Position numbers and translations under genes: made by a program. A stretch of DNA of 48,651 nt from assembly GCA_003021105.1 (NCBI GenBank), contig PXRG01000018.1, positions 1 to 48,651 of the forward strand, in the 5' to 3' direction. The notes below the pieces were generated by a model, which was given only the letters and a program-made list of their open reading frames with translations, ran no database searches and had not been told where the DNA came from. The stretch comes from Halobacteriales archaeon QS_1_68_17 (GTDB taxonomy: Archaea > Halobacteriota > Halobacteria > Halobacteriales > Haloarculaceae). This document shows positions 8,020 to 16,547 of this stretch, one piece after another; positions within the stretch are counted from its first letter, which is position 1; the number at the start of each line of letters is the position of its first letter.

Positions 8020-8906
8020 CAGCCGCCCCCGGTTTCGGCCGCCTCCGGCTCGCCGACCTCGTAAGCGAGCCTCGCCAGGGCGGCGAACTCCGCGGGCGAA
8101 CCGGTGCCGGCCCGCCGGCCCATCAGGTCCTCGTCGGCGGCGTCGACCACCGCGTCCGGATCGCCCAGCCCGGAGATGTGGGCGGTGTTCCGGACGGCGT
8201 TGCGCATCGTCTTCCGGCGTTGCGTGAAGACGGCGGTAACGAAATCGAGGAAGAACTCGTCGTCGGGCACCTCGTAGTCGGGATCGCGGGGCAGCGCCCT
8301 GACGACCGCGCTCTCGACGGCCGGCGGCGGCGAGAACGCGGTCGGTGGCACCGTCTCCACGACATCGATCTCGGCGTAGTGGCCGGCGGTGACCGACAGC
8401 CTGCCGTAGTCGTCCGTCCCGGTGTCCGCGGCCATCCGCTCGGCGAACTCCCGCTGGAACATCAACACGAGCGGTCGCTTCTCGGGCAACAACCGGAAGG
8501 CGAGTTCGCTGGCGACCCCGTAGGGCAGGTTCGAAACCGAGGCCGTGAAGGGCGGCAACGATACCTCGAGCGCGTCGCCCGCGACGACGGCCAGTCGTCC
8601 CGCCTCGACGTCGGCCGCGAACTCCTCCCGGAGGAACTCGGCCAGCGCGGGATCCCGCTCGACGGCCGTCACCCGGTCTGCCACAGCGAGCAGCCGGTCG
8701 GTGAGCGCCCCGGTCCCGGGACCGATTTCGAGGACGTGGCTCGTATCCGCGCCCGCCTCGGTCGCGTAGCCGGGGAGCCTGTCGAGGACCCGGTCGTCGA
8801 CGAGGAAGTGCTGGTCGCGGTCGGGGTCGCCGGCCACTCCGGCCCTATCGAGGAGCCTGTCGGGGTCCCGCGGCGGCGGCCGGCCGTCGGGAGCGTCGTC
8901 TGTCAT
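8019..8906 (-). CDS. ksgA: rRNA adenine N6-dimethyltransferase KsgA/Dim1
   Basis: A 295-aa enzyme that dimethylates two adjacent adenosines in the helix-45 loop of 16S rRNA during small-subunit maturation. The SAM-binding motif GPGTG is at residues 62-66 and the catalytic NLPY at 126-129; DQHFLVDDRVLDRL near 31-44 is the usual N-terminal box. The C-terminal helical domain (QRRKTMRNAVRN) binds rRNA. It lies between DUF655 and HemK2 in the conserved euryarchaeal order eL21-RpoF-DUF655-KsgA-HemK. Confidence 0.95.
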   Translation of the reverse strand: MTDDAPDGRPPPRDPDRLLDRAGVAGDPDRDQHFLVDDRVLDRLPGYATEAGADTSHVLEIGPGTGALTDRLLAVADRVTAVERDPALAEFLREEFAADVEAGRLAVVAGDALEVSLPPFTASVSNLPYGVASELAFRLLPEKRPLVLMFQREFAERMAADTGTDDYGRLSVTAGHYAEIDVVETVPPTAFSPPPAVESAVVRALPRDPDYEVPDDEFFLDFVTAVFTQRRKTMRNAVRNTAHISGLGDPDAVVDAADEDLMGRRAGTGSPAEFAALARLAYEVGEPEAAETGGG

Positions 8907-8941
8907 CGGCGGTCACTCGGGGCGGGGGAGGGAAAACAGTG

Positions 8942-9557
8942 TCAGTCTTCCTCGCGGCGGGCGAAGGTCCGGTATTTGAGATCCTCCTCGCGGATCTCCT
9001 CCAGAATGCGCTCGACGAGGACCTGGCGGGGGTTGTGGAGGCCGCTGACGCGGGACTCGATCTCCTCGGACGCGGGACTCGATCTCCTCGAAGCTCTCGA
9101 AGGGCTCGCGTTTCCGCTCGTCCAAGATGTTGTTCCGGAGTTTCTTCCCGATCCCCGGCAGGAGGTTCAGCGCGTGGAGGCGGGTCGTGATCGGCTGGGC
9201 CTCGTTGTAGAAGCCGACGAACCGGTCCTGGTCGCTCTCGACGATCTCCTCGACGGCGTACTCCAGTTCCGACCGTGCGCCGCTAGAGAGGTCGTCGTAG
9301 TCGACGGTTCGGACGTTCGTGACCGGCGTCTCGGTGCCCTCGCTGATCGGGATCCGACTGCCGATGTTCACGTCGGCGTCCGCCGCGAGTTCCAGTTCGT
9401 ACAGCCGGAACTCCTCGTCGCCCACCGCGTACGCGAGGGGCTCTTTCTGGTACTGGGGGCGGTCGTCGTCGGCCCGCCCGTGAGCGAGATAGTCGAGCAC
9501 GACCGCGGTCGTCACGTCGCCGTCGGCGGCGTCGTCGCTGCGCTCGGAATCGGTCAT
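8942..9557 (-). pseudogene. DUF655 nucleic-acid-binding protein, frame broken by a 22-bp tandem duplication
   Basis: Residues 1-163 match the archaeal DUF655 family: an OB-like N-terminal half with YQKEPLAYAVGDEEFRLYEL and a helix-hairpin-helix LLPGIGKKLRNNIL at about 132-145, suggesting RNA or DNA binding. A perfect 22-bp direct repeat (9047-9068, 9069-9090) then shifts the frame. As written, translation continues in an Arg/Pro-rich frame to a stop at 8913 (214 aa). Removing one copy restores SGLHNPRQVLVERILEE and a stop at 8942, giving a 197-aa protein of family-like C-terminus. It may be a recent loss-of-function change, an unusual C-terminus or an assembly artefact. It sits in the conserved KsgA-RpoF cluster. 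Confidence 0.88.
9047..9090. repeat. Perfect 22-bp tandem duplication inside DUF655
   Basis: Two head-to-tail identical 22-bp copies, 9047-9068 and 9069-9090, without intervening base. Because 22 is not a multiple of three, the reading frame shifts after residue 163. A single-copy version restores a coherent C-terminus. Confidence 0.95.
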
Positions 9558-9649
9558 GCGATGACCTACGGTGACAGGACACTTAAATTTCCGCGCGGCC
9601 GGCCGAGGACGGCGTCACCCGGTGATCCTGTCAGCGCCGGTGCGGCCTG

Positions 9650-10006
9650 TCAGGCGTACTTCGCTACGATGTCGAGGATGTCGTCGAGTTCGTCGCCGGA
9701 CAGTGAGAACCGTTCCTGTGCGTAGATGGCGCGGAGTTCGTCCCGGTCGCGTGGCAGGAGGTTGACGATCTTGTACGCGGTCGGTTCGTCGACCTTCTCG
9801 ATGGCGAGCAACTCGTCGACGAACTCGCGGGACTCGGCCGGGTCGAGCGTCGAAAACCGGTTGACGTGCTCGATGGCCCTGGCGAGTTCGTAGCGCATCT
9901 CGCGGTCCTCGTCGAGGGCCCGCTCGCGCTCGACGTCCGCGAGGATGTCCTTGGTCTCGGCGAGGGTGAGATACTCCTCGTCGACGATTTCCTTGAAGAT
10001 CGTCAT
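9650..10006 (-). CDS. rpoF: DNA-directed RNA polymerase subunit F (Rpb4-like)
   Basis: A 118-aa Rpb4/RPC9-family subunit, all helical, opening [21 protein letters not shown] and with a C-terminal HRDC-like half containing [22 protein letters not shown]. RpoF pairs with RpoE (Rpb7) in the RNA polymerase stalk, which aids promoter opening and termination and contacts nascent RNA. It overlaps the end of eL21 by four bases and precedes DUF655, a conserved linkage of translation and transcription genes in Euryarchaeota. Confidence 0.95.
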   Translation of the reverse strand: MTIFKEIVDEEYLTLAETKDILADVERERALDEDREMRYELARAIEHVNRFSTLDPAESREFVDELLAIEKVDEPTAYKIVNLLPRDRDELRAIYAQERFSLSGDELDDILDIVAKYA

Positions 10007-10293
10007 TCCTGACGACGGAGGTGGGCGGGGCGGGCGATCACGGTCTTTTCTTTCCCGCCGTCGTCGATGCGCACCTTGTAGGCCTGGCCCTGCTGGCCGA
10101 GCACCTCGCCGGTGTGGCCGTTGAACCGGGGGTGGAACCGGCCGTCGGGCACGCTCGGGTCGATGGTGAGGTGGACCTTCTCGCCGACCGCGAATTCCTC
10201 GACCGCGCGCTGTGGCGGCGAGGTACCGCGGTCCCGCGGGTCGTTTTTCAGTTTGTTCCGGGTCCCCTGGAGCGGTCCGTTGGAGTTGGGCAT
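10003..10293 (-). CDS. rpl21e: 50S ribosomal protein eL21
   Basis: A 96-aa protein with the eL21 pattern: a basic N-terminus ([19 protein letters not shown]), an SH3-like barrel ([20 protein letters not shown]) and [19 protein letters not shown]. The frame is open well upstream, but the ATG at 10293 gives the standard start MPNSNGP. It binds 23S rRNA at the large-subunit surface. First gene of the eL21-rpoF-DUF655-ksgA-hemK run, overlapping rpoF by four bases. Confidence 0.95.
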   Translation of the reverse strand: MPNSNGPLQGTRNKLKNDPRDRGTSPPQRAVEEFAVGEKVHLTIDPSVPDGRFHPRFNGHTGEVLGQQGQAYKVRIDDGGKEKTVIARPAHLRRQE

Positions 10294-10439
10294 TCGTGTG
10301 TTCCGGTTGCTCAGTCGGGGATATAAATCGTACGTTCCGGGCCCGCCAGCCCGGTTCCCGGTCGGCGGCCTCGACGTGGCCGACGCCAACGGCGATTCGG
10401 TCGACGCCCCCGGCGACTCGCGGACCGTCGGCGGGAGAA

Positions 10440-10706
10440 TCAGATCCGGCCGACGTTTTCGACGCCGACGCTCTCGACGCCCTCGACGGCCCCGAAGGCG
10501 TCCTCGACGGCCTCGGTCCCGCCGGCGTCGTCGGGGACGATCACCGTCGGGTACAGCGCCACGAGGCCGAAGGCGACGTCGTCGCGCTCGAACCCCTTGA
10601 TCTTGGCCCCCTCGGGGAGCGACTGTTCGAGACGGTCCTGGAGCGCGTCCAGGTCTACGTCCGGGCTTTGCGGCATGACCTTGATCTTGGCTGCGACTTT
10701 TCCCAT
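10440..10706 (-). CDS. aef1b: Translation elongation factor 1-beta
   Basis: An 88-aa protein, full length for archaeal aEF-1beta, the guanine-nucleotide exchange factor that reloads EF-1A with GTP. It begins [19 protein letters not shown] and continues with [17 protein letters not shown], the ferredoxin-like fold conserved with the eukaryotic eEF1B catalytic domain. The ATG at 10706 overlaps nothing and lies 2 nt after the zinc protein stop, so both genes share a transcript from the promoter at 10912-10918. Confidence 0.95.
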   Translation of the reverse strand: MGKVAAKIKVMPQSPDVDLDALQDRLEQSLPEGAKIKGFERDDVAFGLVALYPTVIVPDDAGGTEAVEDAFGAVEGVESVGVENVGRI

Positions 10707-10708
10707 CG

Positions 10709-10888
10709 TTAGGGTCCGGTGAATCCGCAATCAGGACACTCGTAGAGGTTGCTCTGCTTCCGGCACTTCGCACAGCGGTAGATGCGGTAGCCACACTCCG
10801 GGCACTTGAACGACGCGGCGTTCGTGCCGGAGATGTTGATCCCACACGAGATGCACTTCCGCTTGCGTTTCTGCGTGGCCTCGCTCAT
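10709..10888 (-). CDS. Small zinc-finger micro-protein (HVO_2753-like)
   Basis: A 59-aa protein with four Cys pairs: CISCG, CPECG, CAKC and CPDCG, enough to bind two zinc ions. Length, motif order and position directly upstream of aEF-1beta match the Haloferax HVO_2753 protein, a two-zinc micro-protein linked there to swarming and biofilm formation. The start at 10888 is 27 nt from a TATA box, so the mRNA is probably leaderless; an in-frame ATG two codons earlier would lie too close to the box. Function in this organism is inferred by similarity. Confidence 0.9.
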   Translation of the reverse strand: MSEATQKRKRKCISCGINISGTNAASFKCPECGYRIYRCAKCRKQSNLYECPDCGFTGP

Positions 10889-10911
10889 ACACAAACCGAG
10901 CGCCGCGCGGC

Positions 10912-10918
10912 ATTTAAC
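10912..10918 (-). promoter_or_regulatory. TATA box for the zinc protein/aEF-1beta transcript
   Basis: GTTAAAT on the minus strand is centred 27 nt upstream of the ATG at 10888 and fits leaderless initiation there. Confidence 0.6.
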
Positions 10919-10945
10919 CCTTGTTAAAAGCGCCGCGCCCCGCTA

Positions 10946-11004
10946 CGAGCCACCCTCTACGAGCGAACCCGTCAGGGTGAGCGAAGTAGGGTGGGGTAGT
11001 TGAC
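10946..11004 (+). mobile_element. Remnant of an IS200/IS605-type tnpB 3' end
   Basis: The plus strand here reads ATLYERTRQGERSRVG followed by TAG (10997-10999), parallel to the tnpB C-terminus at the right edge of the window, which ends SPTLSERVSASRVG and TAG. Both contain the CCACCCT...AGGGTGGGG complementary arms that border haloarchaeal IS605-type right ends and could fold into a hairpin. Nothing else of tnpB is left, so this is a solo right-end scar. DNA from 11005 to 11126 shows no gene or repeat I can support. Confidence 0.6.
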
Positions 11005-11126
11005 CCGCACCGACCCGTCGGACTGATATTCGGCCGTCCCCCGGCTCGGCCGCCGCGCGGGCGCGCCCTCGTAAGGGGTTATGGACGGTGTGAGCCGAGC
11101 GGACGCGCGGCCCGCCGGACGTTCTG

Positions 11127-11162
11127 ATAGTGATTGTTGCGGAGAGTCCCAACAATCACTAT
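11127..11162. repeat. Perfect 13-bp inverted repeat with 10-nt loop
   Basis: ATAGTGATTGTTG at 11127-11139 is exactly mirrored at 11150-11162. The AT-rich arms contrast with the surrounding GC-rich DNA. It could be a hairpin terminator, an operator for the AI-2E transporter gene or the ends of a vanished mobile element. A 36-codon frame starts inside its right arm but resembles nothing known. Confidence 0.85.
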
Positions 11163-11334
11163 GAGTCAAACACGCGCTAGTAGCTTCGGGAGGGCCGGAG
11201 TAGCGAACCGCGAGACAGCCAGTGTACCGGGCGGCGGGGCGGTCGAGTCGCCAATCCGGGGTTTCGAGTGACACCGGCGAATAACCACCACATAACTACG
11301 CCGTCCCGACGCCTTTCGCGTGTTACCGTTCTCC

Positions 11335-12642
11335 ATGCGCGTCGCGGAAGTCGACAGGGCGAGGCTCGTCTGGTGGGGGCTGGCGGCGGTGCTGATGCTG
11401 GCACTGCTTGCCGTCGCCGTCGAGTTCGTCGGCACGCTGATGCTCGGGCTGTTCCTCTACTACTCGGCCAGGCCGCTTTTCGCGCGGGTCCGCCGGCGCA
11501 TCTGGCCCGAGAGCCTGGCCGCGGCGGTCGCGCTCGTACTGCTGGTGTTGCCGGCGGTGTTGCTGTTCGCCTACACCGTGGTACTGGGGCTCCAGCAACT
11601 CCAGACACTGTCGCGGCTCGATCCGTCACAGTTCCAGGGACTGTTCGGGGGCCTGGTCGACGTCACGGGGCTGACGACGGATCTGCGGGGGATCGCGGAG
11701 TCGATCCAGCAGGACCCGCGCCGACTCTTTTCGACCGGTAACGTCCGGTCACTTTTGAGCCGTATCGGCGGCACTCTCGCCAGTTATTTCGGGGTCGTCC
11801 TCACCGGCCTCCTGCACCTGTTCGTCGCGCTGGCGCTCGCGTTCTACCTGTTGCGCGACGGCGATCGCCTGTGGGAGTGGGTCAGGGACACCGTGACCGG
11901 CGAGGCGAGCGTGACGGTCGCGTTTCTGACGGCGGTCGACGCCGACCTCAAGACGATCTACTTCGGGAACATCCTCAACGCACTGCTGACCGGGACGATC
12001 GGCGCTGTCGTCTACGGGACGGTAAACGCCTGGCTCGCGCCCGCCGGGGTCGCCGTGCCACAGCCGATCCTGGTTGGGCTGCTGGCCGGCGCTGCCAGTC
12101 TCGTCCCCGTCGTCGGGATGAAGATCGTCTACCTCCCCGTGTTCGCGTACCTCGCGGCGGTGACGGTCGTGGTCGATCCCGCGCTGCTTTGGTTCCCGCT
12201 CGCGTTCTTCGTGCTCTCGTTCGTGGTCGTGGACACGATCCCGGACCTGGTACTCAGGCCGTACGTCTCGGGGCGGGACCTCCACGTCGGGGCGGTCATG
12301 TTCGCGTACATTCTCGGGCCCCTGCTGTTCGGCTGGTACGGGCTCTTTCTCGGCCCGTTCGTGCTCGTCGTCGTGGCGAACTTCGCCCACATCGTGCTCC
12401 CGGAACTGGTGGGGGACGGCCGGGACCGCCGGCCCCCGCCCCGCGTCGGCGACGCGAGCGAGATAGAACCCCCACGAGACGGGAGCGAGAAGCGGACCCG
12501 CACGGGCGTCAAGCCCTGGATTCCGCCACCGACGGAACGGGGGACGTTCTCGACGGCCGGCCGGACCTCCGCCTCGGCCGGGAACTATTCAGCGGATGCC
12601 GGGACGGGTGACGTGGAGGGAACGGACGGCTCGACCGAATGA
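11335..12642 (+). CDS. AI-2E family transporter (PerM/YdiK-like membrane protein)
   Basis: A 435-aa membrane protein with about eight hydrophobic helices: two near the N-terminus, a periplasm-facing segment (about 85-150), then a cluster ending in the family signature around VVDTIPDLVLRPYVSGRDLHVGAVMF and GPLLFGWYGLFLGPFVLVVV. The last 80 residues are polar, low complexity and probably disordered. The ATG at 11335 is preferred over one five codons upstream because it directly precedes the conserved N-terminal region. Family members include quorum-signal exporters and Na+/H+ antiporter-like proteins; a solute cannot be assigned. Confidence 0.88.
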   Translation: MRVAEVDRARLVWWGLAAVLMLALLAVAVEFVGTLMLGLFLYYSARPLFARVRRRIWPESLAAAVALVLLVLPAVLLFAYTVVLGLQQLQTLSRLDPSQFQGLFGGLVDVTGLTTDLRGIAESIQQDPRRLFSTGNVRSLLSRIGGTLASYFGVVLTGLLHLFVALALAFYLLRDGDRLWEWVRDTVTGEASVTVAFLTAVDADLKTIYFGNILNALLTGTIGAVVYGTVNAWLAPAGVAVPQPILVGLLAGAASLVPVVGMKIVYLPVFAYLAAVTVVVDPALLWFPLAFFVLSFVVVDTIPDLVLRPYVSGRDLHVGAVMFAYILGPLLFGWYGLFLGPFVLVVVANFAHIVLPELVGDGRDRRPPPRVGDASEIEPPRDGSEKRTRTGVKPWIPPPTERGTFSTAGRTSASAGNYSADAGTGDVEGTDGSTE

Positions 12643-12726
12643 CGGGCGGTCAGCGCCGCCGCGGGTCCCGTCCGCCAGGCGGTTCGACGGCGTAGCTTTT
12701 TCGCCCCCCGTGCGCTACGAACGGCC

Positions 12727-13560
12727 ATGACCGACGGATGGTTCGCGGGCCTCGAACCCGGAGATACGGAGGCCGCGGCCGCCAGCATCCGCGAGGGCAC
12801 GGCGGAGGAACCGGCCGACTGGCCCGCCCTGGCGGTCCAGGCAGGATTCGCGGAGGACGAGGCGTCCTACTACCGGCTGTTGCGGGCGGCAACAGTCGCG
12901 GCTGCCTCGGCCGCCGCCACCGAGCGGGAACGCGCCGACGACCGCCAGCTCGTCCACGCGGTCCGGGTGATGGACGACTGCCGGGAGGCGGCCAACGGGC
13001 TGGCCGAGCGCGTCGCCGAGTGGGGCGGGAGCCGCGACGCCGACGCGGGGGCCGGCCTCGACTACGCCCGGGAGCTCGCGGACTCGGAGCCGTCGGACCC
13101 GGTCGACCGGCGGGTCGCGTCGTTGGCCCGGCGCGTCGTCGACCTAGACGAGGAACGCGAGCGGCTGCGGCGGTTCGTGGAGCGGACCGCTCCGGAGGTC
13201 GCGCCGAACCTGACGGCGATGGCGGGACCGGTGCTGGCCGCACGGCTGATCGCCCTGGCGGGCGGGCTGGCGGCGCTGGCGAAAAAACCCAGCGGCACGG
13301 TCCAGGTCCTCGGCGCCGAGGACGCGCTGTTCGCCCACCTGCGCGGCTCGGCCCCGTCCCCGAAACACGGGATCATCTACACCCACGAGTACGTGCGCGG
13401 GACCGCCCGGGAACAGCGCGGGTCGGCCGCCAGGGCGCTGGCCGGCAAACTCGCCATCGCGGCCCGCGTCGATCACTACAGCGGCGAACGAAAACCCGAG
13501 CTGGAAACGGAACTCGACGCGCGGATCGGACGCATCCGCGAACGGGAGGGCGGGACGTGA
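12727..13560 (+). CDS. nop5: Nop5 (Nop56/58) C/D-box snoRNP core protein
   Basis: A 277-aa protein with a divergent N-terminal half, coiled coil and the Nop domain containing MAGPVLAARLIALAGGLAALAKKPSGTVQVLGAEDALFAHL, which binds L7Ae-bound C/D-box guide RNA. Its N-terminal domain recruits fibrillarin. Shorter than many archaeal Nop5 proteins and without the lysine-rich tail, as usual in haloarchaea. The start is 28 nt after a T-rich TATA-like box at 12695-12701. Its last four bases overlap the fibrillarin start, in keeping with their joint work in rRNA 2'-O-methylation. Confidence 0.93.
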   Translation: MTDGWFAGLEPGDTEAAAASIREGTAEEPADWPALAVQAGFAEDEASYYRLLRAATVAAASAAATERERADDRQLVHAVRVMDDCREAANGLAERVAEWGGSRDADAGAGLDYARELADSEPSDPVDRRVASLARRVVDLDEERERLRRFVERTAPEVAPNLTAMAGPVLAARLIALAGGLAALAKKPSGTVQVLGAEDALFAHLRGSAPSPKHGIIYTHEYVRGTAREQRGSAARALAGKLAIAARVDHYSGERKPELETELDARIGRIREREGGT

Positions 13561-14195
13561 CGCTCCCCGAGGGCGTCGAGCGGCGGTCGTTCGAGGGCCG
13601 GGAACGGCTGGCGACCAGCGGGCCGCCGGCGTACGGCGAGCCGGTCGTCGACGGCTGGCGGCTCTGGGACGCCGGCCGGTCGAAACTCGGCGCGATGCTC
13701 GACGGCGGGTTCGACACCGGCCTCCGGGGCGGCGAGACGGTCCTGTACCTGGGGGCCGCGGCGGGGACGACCGTCAGCCACGTCGCCGACTTCGCCGGTC
13801 CGACCTACGCCGTCGAGTTCGCGGCCCGGCCGATGCGTGACCTGCTTTCGGTCGCCAGGGACCGCGAGAACCTCTTTCCCCTGCTCACCGACGCACGCCG
13901 GCCGGAGACCTACGCCCACGTCGTCGAGCCGGTCGACGTGGTGATCCAGGACGTGGCCACGCGGGGGCAGGCGCGGGTCGCACTGGAGAACCGGCGGTTC
14001 CTCGGGACGGACGGGCGTCTGATCGCGGCGATCAAGGCCCGGAGCGAGGACGCGACCCGGGACCCGGCTCCCGTCTTCGAGGACGCGGTCGCGGAACTCG
14101 AGACCGGCTACGAGGTGCTCGAAACCGGTCGGCTGGAGCCGTCACACGCCGATCACCTCGGGGTAGTCGCGCGCCCGGAGGACGGAACGTTTTAG
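13557..14195 (+). CDS. flpA: Fibrillarin-like rRNA/tRNA 2'-O-methyltransferase
   Basis: A 212-aa SAM-dependent methyltransferase that adds 2'-O-methyl groups guided by C/D-box RNAs. Visible motifs are [16 protein letters not shown] (SAM site), [41 protein letters not shown] (catalytic Asp) and [11 protein letters not shown] (catalytic Lys). The GTG at 13557 overlaps the Nop5 stop (GTGA), so translation is coupled. The upstream continuation of the frame is a shadow of nop5. Confidence 0.95.
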   Translation: MTLPEGVERRSFEGRERLATSGPPAYGEPVVDGWRLWDAGRSKLGAMLDGGFDTGLRGGETVLYLGAAAGTTVSHVADFAGPTYAVEFAARPMRDLLSVARDRENLFPLLTDARRPETYAHVVEPVDVVIQDVATRGQARVALENRRFLGTDGRLIAAIKARSEDATRDPAPVFEDAVAELETGYEVLETGRLEPSHADHLGVVARPEDGTF

Positions 14196-14220
14196 CGGGA
14201 GGCTCCTCAAGGTCGACCAG

Positions 14221-15294
14221 ATGGAGTCCGGTTCTCGGGAGAACTTCACCCGGATGGGAACGCTGGGCGTCGAGGAGGAGTTCTTCGTCGTCGACGGGGC
14301 CGGCCGGCCCACATCGGGGACGGACGAACTCGTCTACGAGTCGGAACCGCCGGACCTCCTGGACGGCCGGCTCGACCACGAACTGTTCAAGTTCATCATC
14401 GAGACGCAGACGCCGCTGATCGAAGACCCGACGCGAGCGGGCGAACAGGTGCGGGCGGTCCGCGAGGCGCTGGTGGCCCACGCGACGGACCACGGGTACG
14501 GCATCGCCGCCGCCGGCCTCCACCCGGCCGCGGAGTGGCGCCACCTCGAACACGCCGAGAAACCGCGCTACCGGGCGCAACTCGACCGCATCCAGTACCC
14601 ACAGCACCGGAACACCACGGCCGGTCTTCACGTCCACGTCGGCGTCGACGACGCCGACAAGGCCGTCTGGATCGCAAACGAGATGCGCTGGTACGTGCCG
14701 GTGATGCTCGCGCTGTCAGCGAACTCGCCGTACTGGAACCGTTACGACACGGGGTTGCAGTCGGCCCGGGCCAAGATCTTCGAGGGGCTCCCGAACACGG
14801 GGATGCCGACCGCCTTCGACTCGTACGCGGCGTTCGACCGGTTCGAGCGCCGGATGCTGAAAACCGGGTCGATCAACGACCGGGGCGAACTCTGGTTCGA
14901 CGTCCGGCCTCACTCCGGGCACGGCACCGTCGAGATCCGCGCACCCGACGCACAGTCCGACGTGGACGTCGTCCTGGCGTTCGTCGAGTACGCACACGCG
15001 CTCGTCACGGACCTGGCAGCCAGGTACGAGGACGGCGAGCACATCCCCGACCTCCGGCGGGAGGTGCTAGACGAGAACAAGTGGCGCGCGATCCGCCACG
15101 GCCACGAGGCCGACCTCGTGTCCCGGGAGGGGGACGGGGTCGTCCCGCTGGGCGAACTCGTCGACCGGGAGTGCGACCGCCTCGGCATCGACGGCATCCG
15201 CGAACTGTTCGACCGGGAGAGCGGGGCCGCCCAGCAGCGCCGCGAACGCGAGGCCGGGGGCCTCGACGCCGTCTGCGAGTCGATCCGGCTGTGA
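14221..15294 (+). CDS. gshA: Glutamate-cysteine ligase (gamma-glutamylcysteine synthetase)
   Basis: A 357-aa GCS2-family enzyme joining L-Glu and L-Cys with [13 protein letters not shown] near residues 16-25, [14 protein letters not shown] near 130 and [21 protein letters not shown] near 228 are family motifs. Haloarchaea use gamma-glutamylcysteine as their main low-molecular-weight thiol instead of glutathione, so no gshB is expected. The ATG lies 28 nt after a TATA-like CGTTTTAGC (14189-14197), consistent with leaderless expression separate from fibrillarin. Confidence 0.95.
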   Translation: MESGSRENFTRMGTLGVEEEFFVVDGAGRPTSGTDELVYESEPPDLLDGRLDHELFKFIIETQTPLIEDPTRAGEQVRAVREALVAHATDHGYGIAAAGLHPAAEWRHLEHAEKPRYRAQLDRIQYPQHRNTTAGLHVHVGVDDADKAVWIANEMRWYVPVMLALSANSPYWNRYDTGLQSARAKIFEGLPNTGMPTAFDSYAAFDRFERRMLKTGSINDRGELWFDVRPHSGHGTVEIRAPDAQSDVDVVLAFVEYAHALVTDLAARYEDGEHIPDLRREVLDENKWRAIRHGHEADLVSREGDGVVPLGELVDRECDRLGIDGIRELFDRESGAAQQRREREAGGLDAVCESIRL

Positions 15295-15351
15295 GCGGTC
15301 CCTTCGGAAGGATTTTTACCGGGGAACGGCTTTCGTCCTCGTTGAGAGGAC

Positions 15352-15960
15352 ATGTCCACAGACGATCCCCAGGAACCGGACGACGAGGAGGGCATCGACG
15401 CGAACCCGGAAGAGCGGGTGCGCGAGCGACTCGGCGCGGAGGCCGACCGCGCGGTCAAGCAGTTCGACGAGGGCATCGTGGACCTGCTGTCGTGGGTGCT
15501 GGACACGGAGACGCGGGCGCGGATCTACGTCTACCTCCGCCAGCACCCACAGAGCACGAGCGACGAAATCGCCGAGGGAACCGGCCTCTACCCGAGTACC
15601 GTCAGGGAGGCCCTGGCGGAACTCCACTCGGAGGAGACGGTGACCCGGCGGAAACGGGAGAACTCCGGCGCCGGCAACAACCCCTACGAGTACACCGCCA
15701 TCGCGCCGAGCGACCTCGTCTCCAGTATCGTGGAGGACGTGCAGTCGGAGCTGAACACGGTATTCAACCTCGACAGCTACCTGGAGATGCCGGGGGCGGA
15801 CCGCGAGCGCCCCGAGGGGTCCGTGGCCGGGAACGAACCCGTCACGATCACCGTCGACGACGGACCGGACGAATCCGACGAACACGACGAATCCGGCGCA
15901 TCCGACGAGCAGGACGCGTCCGTCGGGTCGGACGACCCCGACGAGACCGGCGGGACGTAG
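15352..15960 (+). CDS. Winged-helix transcriptional regulator with acidic tail
   Basis: A 202-aa protein. Residues about 40-125 form a winged helix-turn-helix: LLSWVLDTETRARIYVYLRQHPQSTSDEIAEGTGLYPSTVREALAEL, then a wing with ETVTRRKRENSGAGNNPYEYTAI. This resembles haloarchaeal TrmB/PadR-like regulators. The last 45 residues are Asp/Glu/Ser repeats (ESDEHDES, ASDEQDAS) and probably disordered. A TATA-like ATTTTTACC lies at about 15312-15320, leaving a short leader. Target genes cannot be deduced; CoaD follows on the same strand. Confidence 0.85.
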   Translation: MSTDDPQEPDDEEGIDANPEERVRERLGAEADRAVKQFDEGIVDLLSWVLDTETRARIYVYLRQHPQSTSDEIAEGTGLYPSTVREALAELHSEETVTRRKRENSGAGNNPYEYTAIAPSDLVSSIVEDVQSELNTVFNLDSYLEMPGADRERPEGSVAGNEPVTITVDDGPDESDEHDESGASDEQDASVGSDDPDETGGT

Positions 15961-16000
15961 GTGACTGGGCCGGGCGGGGAAGTTCGCGGTATCCGAAGCC

Positions 16001-16007
16001 ACTATAC
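16001..16007 (+). promoter_or_regulatory. TATA box deciding the coaD start
   Basis: ACTATAC is centred about 27 nt before the ATG at 16031. It would be too close to the alternative ATG at 16019. Confidence 0.55.
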
Positions 16008-16030
16008 ACCGAGGGGTCATGCCCAGTGAT

Positions 16031-16525
16031 ATGAAGGTCGCGCTTGGGGGGACGTTCGACCCGGTCCACGACGGACACCGGGCTCTGTTCGAGCGCGCGT
16101 TCGAACTCGGAGACGTGACCGTCGGGTTGACGACGGACGACCTCGCTCCGAAGACGCGCACCGAAAACCGCTACATCCGTCCGTACGAACAGCGCAAGCG
16201 CGACCTCGCGGCCGAACTCGAGGGGCCGGCCGAGCGCCACGGGCGGGAGTTCGAAATCCGGCCGCTGGCGGAGCCGACGGGCATCGCCACCGAACCGCAG
16301 TTCGACGCGCTCGTCGTCTCGCCGGAGACCGAAACCGGCGGCCGCCGAATCAACGAGATCAGGCGCGAACGGGGACTCGAACCGCTCGACATCGAGGTGG
16401 TCGACCACGTCATCGCCGACGACGGGGAGATCATCTCGAGCACGCGGATCGTCCGGGGCGAGATCGACGAACACGGCAACGTCACCCCCGAACGCGAGGG
16501 ACGACAGCCCGACTCGATCTCCTGA
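16031..16525 (+). CDS. coaD: Phosphopantetheine adenylyltransferase (archaeal type)
   Basis: A 164-aa nucleotidyltransferase that joins 4'-phosphopantetheine with ATP to give dephospho-CoA, the penultimate CoA step. The start MKVALGGTFDPVHDGH carries the T/HxGH-type ATP site, and EIISSTRIVRGEID is the late ISSTxIR motif. An ATG four codons earlier (16019) is possible, but promoter spacing and the family N-terminus favour 16031. It is a single-domain protein of usual archaeal length. Confidence 0.93.
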   Translation: MKVALGGTFDPVHDGHRALFERAFELGDVTVGLTTDDLAPKTRTENRYIRPYEQRKRDLAAELEGPAERHGREFEIRPLAEPTGIATEPQFDALVVSPETETGGRRINEIRRERGLEPLDIEVVDHVIADDGEIISSTRIVRGEIDEHGNVTPEREGRQPDSIS

Positions 16526-16547
16526 TCCCCGCCAGTCCACCCGGGAA

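Noticed and set aside
10440-10730. aEF-1beta start eight codons upstream
   Set aside because: It would overlap the zinc protein, and the family begins MGKV at 10706.
11161-11271. 36-codon ORF starting in the 13-bp inverted repeat
   Set aside because: No family resemblance, no promoter; probably chance.
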